Source: Coriaria nepalensis (Eukaryota > Streptophyta > Magnoliopsida > Cucurbitales > Coriariaceae). From it: DNA of 64,000 bases. The stretch spans positions 55,064,569 to 55,128,568 of the forward strand of contig CP114481.1 in NCBI GenBank assembly GCA_027186245.1. The letters are read 5' to 3'. The notes under the pieces are model-generated. The model worked only from the letters and a program-made list of their open reading frames with translations. It did not search any database and was not told the DNA's origin. Position numbers and translations under genes: made by a program. Positions 62,045-64,000 of this stretch are shown piece by piece (positions within the stretch are counted from its first letter, which is position 1; every line of letters begins with the position of its first letter).

Positions 62045-63085
62045 TCAGACTTTCAAGAGCTGCATCTTGTTCGAAAACGCAACCGCAATCCAATCGGGCT
62101 GGGCCGAGGACCATTGCAACTGATTAATCTCGGACCCGGTAGAGTACATAGACAATGGATCGATCCCGTTGGGGCCTGCCACCGTCGGCAACTCCCAAAT
62201 AAGTGCCTGCGAATCATCCCCTGCTGAGCATATATGCCGGCAACTATGCGGTGCCCATGCGATCGCGTTCACACTAGCCCAATGCCTGTCCAGCTCGGCC
62301 ACGGGCATAGTAGGCGATCTAATGTCCAAAATCACAACTTTATTACTATCCATTAAAATGGTAGCCATGTACCTCAAGTCCTGCTTGTTCCAAGCGAGTC
62401 TGAGAAGAGGAGTTTCCGGCGTGGGGCTCTCGTAAATAATGGTGGAGTGCTCTTTGTCTCTTAAATCGAAGATTCTGACAGATCCATCCGCAGAAACAGA
62501 GGCGAAAACCCTAGCTTCTCCCCAGGCAATGTCGTAGACTTCTTTGTCGTGAGCGATGAGCTGGGTTTCGACGACTGATTTCTCTATGTCCCAGATTGTA
62601 CAGGTCGTGTCGATGCTGGAAGTTCCGATCCGTTTCGGCTCGATCTCGTTCCAGTCGAAGGAGGTCAAGGGGGCGCAGAACTCGCTGGTTTTGCTGTTGT
62701 TGAGGACGGAGATGGGTTCGACGGAGTTTTCTCGGACTTCCCAGAGGCGTAGGTAGTCGCCGGAGGAGGCTAAGACGTCGCCGGAGGATTTGCGGAGGGA
62801 GGAGGGAGCGTTGGGGTGGAACATGAGTTTGGTGGGTGGGTAAGGGTGGTCAAAGGAGAGAGAAGGGTTGGTTTTGACCGAGAGTGTGTCTGGATCGAAG
62901 GAGACAATGTCGACGCGGTTTGTATATTCTTCAATGAAACTGCCGACGGCGATGCGGTGATGGTGGTTGCTGTGGTAGTTCCTAGATGGGGCGGAGGAGA
63001 TGGCCATGCAGTAGATCGGATAAGGCGATTCATAGGTGACGGAATATTCCGGTCTCAGGTGAGATTCCTGTGTTGAGTTCTCCAT
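62045..63085 (-). CDS. TTG1: WD40 scaffold TRANSPARENT TESTA GLABRA 1
   Basis: WD40-repeat scaffold of the MYB-bHLH-WD40 complex that controls anthocyanin and proanthocyanidin synthesis, trichomes, root hairs and seed mucilage. One uninterrupted minus-strand frame of 346 aa. Diagnostic stretches include [91 protein letters not shown] and [17 protein letters not shown]; at least four WD-type blades are visible. Length and near-identity to remembered Arabidopsis TTG1 (341 aa) make this firm. A His/Ser-rich insert (about residues 32-45) is slightly longer than in Arabidopsis. Start ATG at 63085 ([20 protein letters not shown]) matches the family N-terminus. No damage is seen. Confidence 0.97.
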   Translation of the reverse strand: MENSTQESHLRPEYSVTYESPYPIYCMAISSAPSRNYHSNHHHRIAVGSFIEEYTNRVDIVSFDPDTLSVKTNPSLSFDHPYPPTKLMFHPNAPSSLRKSSGDVLASSGDYLRLWEVRENSVEPISVLNNSKTSEFCAPLTSFDWNEIEPKRIGTSSIDTTCTIWDIEKSVVETQLIAHDKEVYDIAWGEARVFASVSADGSVRIFDLRDKEHSTIIYESPTPETPLLRLAWNKQDLRYMATILMDSNKVVILDIRSPTMPVAELDRHWASVNAIAWAPHSCRHICSAGDDSQALIWELPTVAGPNGIDPLSMYSTGSEINQLQWSSAQPDWIAVAFSNKMQLLKV

Positions 63086-63551
63086 CCCCCTGTATTCCTC
63101 TTTCCCCCTGCTCAGTTTGTAGATTCTCTTATTCTCGGGAAAATGACGGGAAAAGCCCCTAGAATATTTGGTGGGAAAGGATAAAAAATGCTCCGACGGT
63201 TGGAAATAAACGGTACTGTTTATTCAGTCAAAGTTCTTACCAGCAAGTCAAATTTGGGTTCATAAAGAATAGAAAAGTCTTCTACACCCCAAGGTAAAGT
63301 CTTTTCAACCTTGTTGCCCATTTTGGCCCAAAAAATCCTTGTTGCCTATCAAAACCTCACATGGGCTTCGCACTCTATCTTGGCCCAACACTGCAAGTTT
63401 CATTTTACAATTACTTCCCAAGCTAACGGGCCTAACAACCAAGTGGTTCTAAAGGGCCCAAAAACTAACATCACTACTAACATGTATAACAATATCTATG
63501 AATACACTTGTACAATACGCAATCCAGAGTTTAACCCAAATAAATTATGAA

Positions 63552-63583
<32 letters not shown>

Positions 63584-64000
63584 TCACTCTCTCACTCTCT
63601 CAGTACAAAGAACAGGACAACAAAAAACGAGGACGAGGCCTTCAAAGTCTTCGCTACAGGGAGGTGACATTCATGTCTGTCCGAGTTTAATATATTTTTA
63701 ACACAACGTATGGGCTTGCGTCATCAAGCTGTAGAGCCATGACGATGTTACATGTTGTAATGCTGACATCAGTTTCACTTATATCGATTGGGCAATTTGG
63801 TCACATCTCGCATCTGGACCACCACTGTATATGGATTATTAATTAAACCGTGACAGATTTTTATATTAGAATTTGGAGCCGTAGCAGGAAAATAAATAAA
63901 AATATAATATAATATAAATATAATTAAAATAAATTTAAGTAATTATTTATTTATATTAATTATTTAAATAATAAATTATTAAATTATAATAAATAATTTT
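63086..64000. other. TTG1 upstream region and AT-rich end
   Basis: TTG1 promoter. Several GGCCCA/TGGGCC-type words occur at 63323, 63381 and 63428. A (CT)n repeat is at 63552-63601, broken by CA. The last 120 bases are almost pure A/T. No gene is seen. Confidence 0.45.

Overview
Plant nuclear DNA from a eudicot. The evidence is intron-rich genes with GT-AG splicing, AT-rich intergenic DNA, telo-box and site II promoter motifs, and plant-only families (YSL, GRF, HD-Zip I, PRR, NHL, TTG1). No species can be named. Every multi-exon model below was joined by eye from splice sites with reading phase checked across each junction; nothing was searched or aligned.

Layout, left to right: a YSL2/3-type metal-nicotianamine transporter (+); cytochrome b5 (+); a TBC Rab-GAP (-); a small membrane-protein ORF (-); plastid-type 6-phosphogluconolactonase (-); head-to-head with it a ubiquitin-L40 fusion (+); an HD-Zip I factor of the HB7/HB12 type (-); a large coiled-coil protein (+); a 73-aa membrane microprotein (+); a GRF transcription factor with a miR396 site (+); a decayed IQD (IQ67-domain) gene (-); an RRM protein whose last exon appears frameshifted (+); a PAM2/two-RRM CID protein (-); an SR34-type splicing factor (+); two plant-specific proteins of unknown function (+); plastid ribosome factor PSRP1 with an in-frame stop (-); a degenerate Ty3/gypsy chromovirus fragment (-) abutting a scrap of a TOUSLED-like kinase gene; a pseudo-response regulator of the PRR5/9 clade with three evening elements upstream (+); an NHL26-like protein (+); and TTG1 (-).

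From memory, the gene set and order resemble two duplicated segments of Arabidopsis chromosome 5 (YSL2-TBC-PGL-CID13-PRR5-PSRP1-TTG1, and YSL3-CB5-TBC-GRF7-RRM-NHL26). The window therefore looks like an ancestral gene-order block, interrupted by a retroelement between PSRP1 and the PRR gene.

The genes form no single pathway. The notable points are damaged or hidden genes that a standard ORF view misses: the IQD pseudogene, the chromodomain in an alternative frame, the TOUSLED fragment, the PSRP1 stop and the RRM frame break. There is also a clear circadian promoter signature. I found no convincing novel system. Unusually long poly-C tracts in several introns warn that some single-base disruptions may be sequencing errors.
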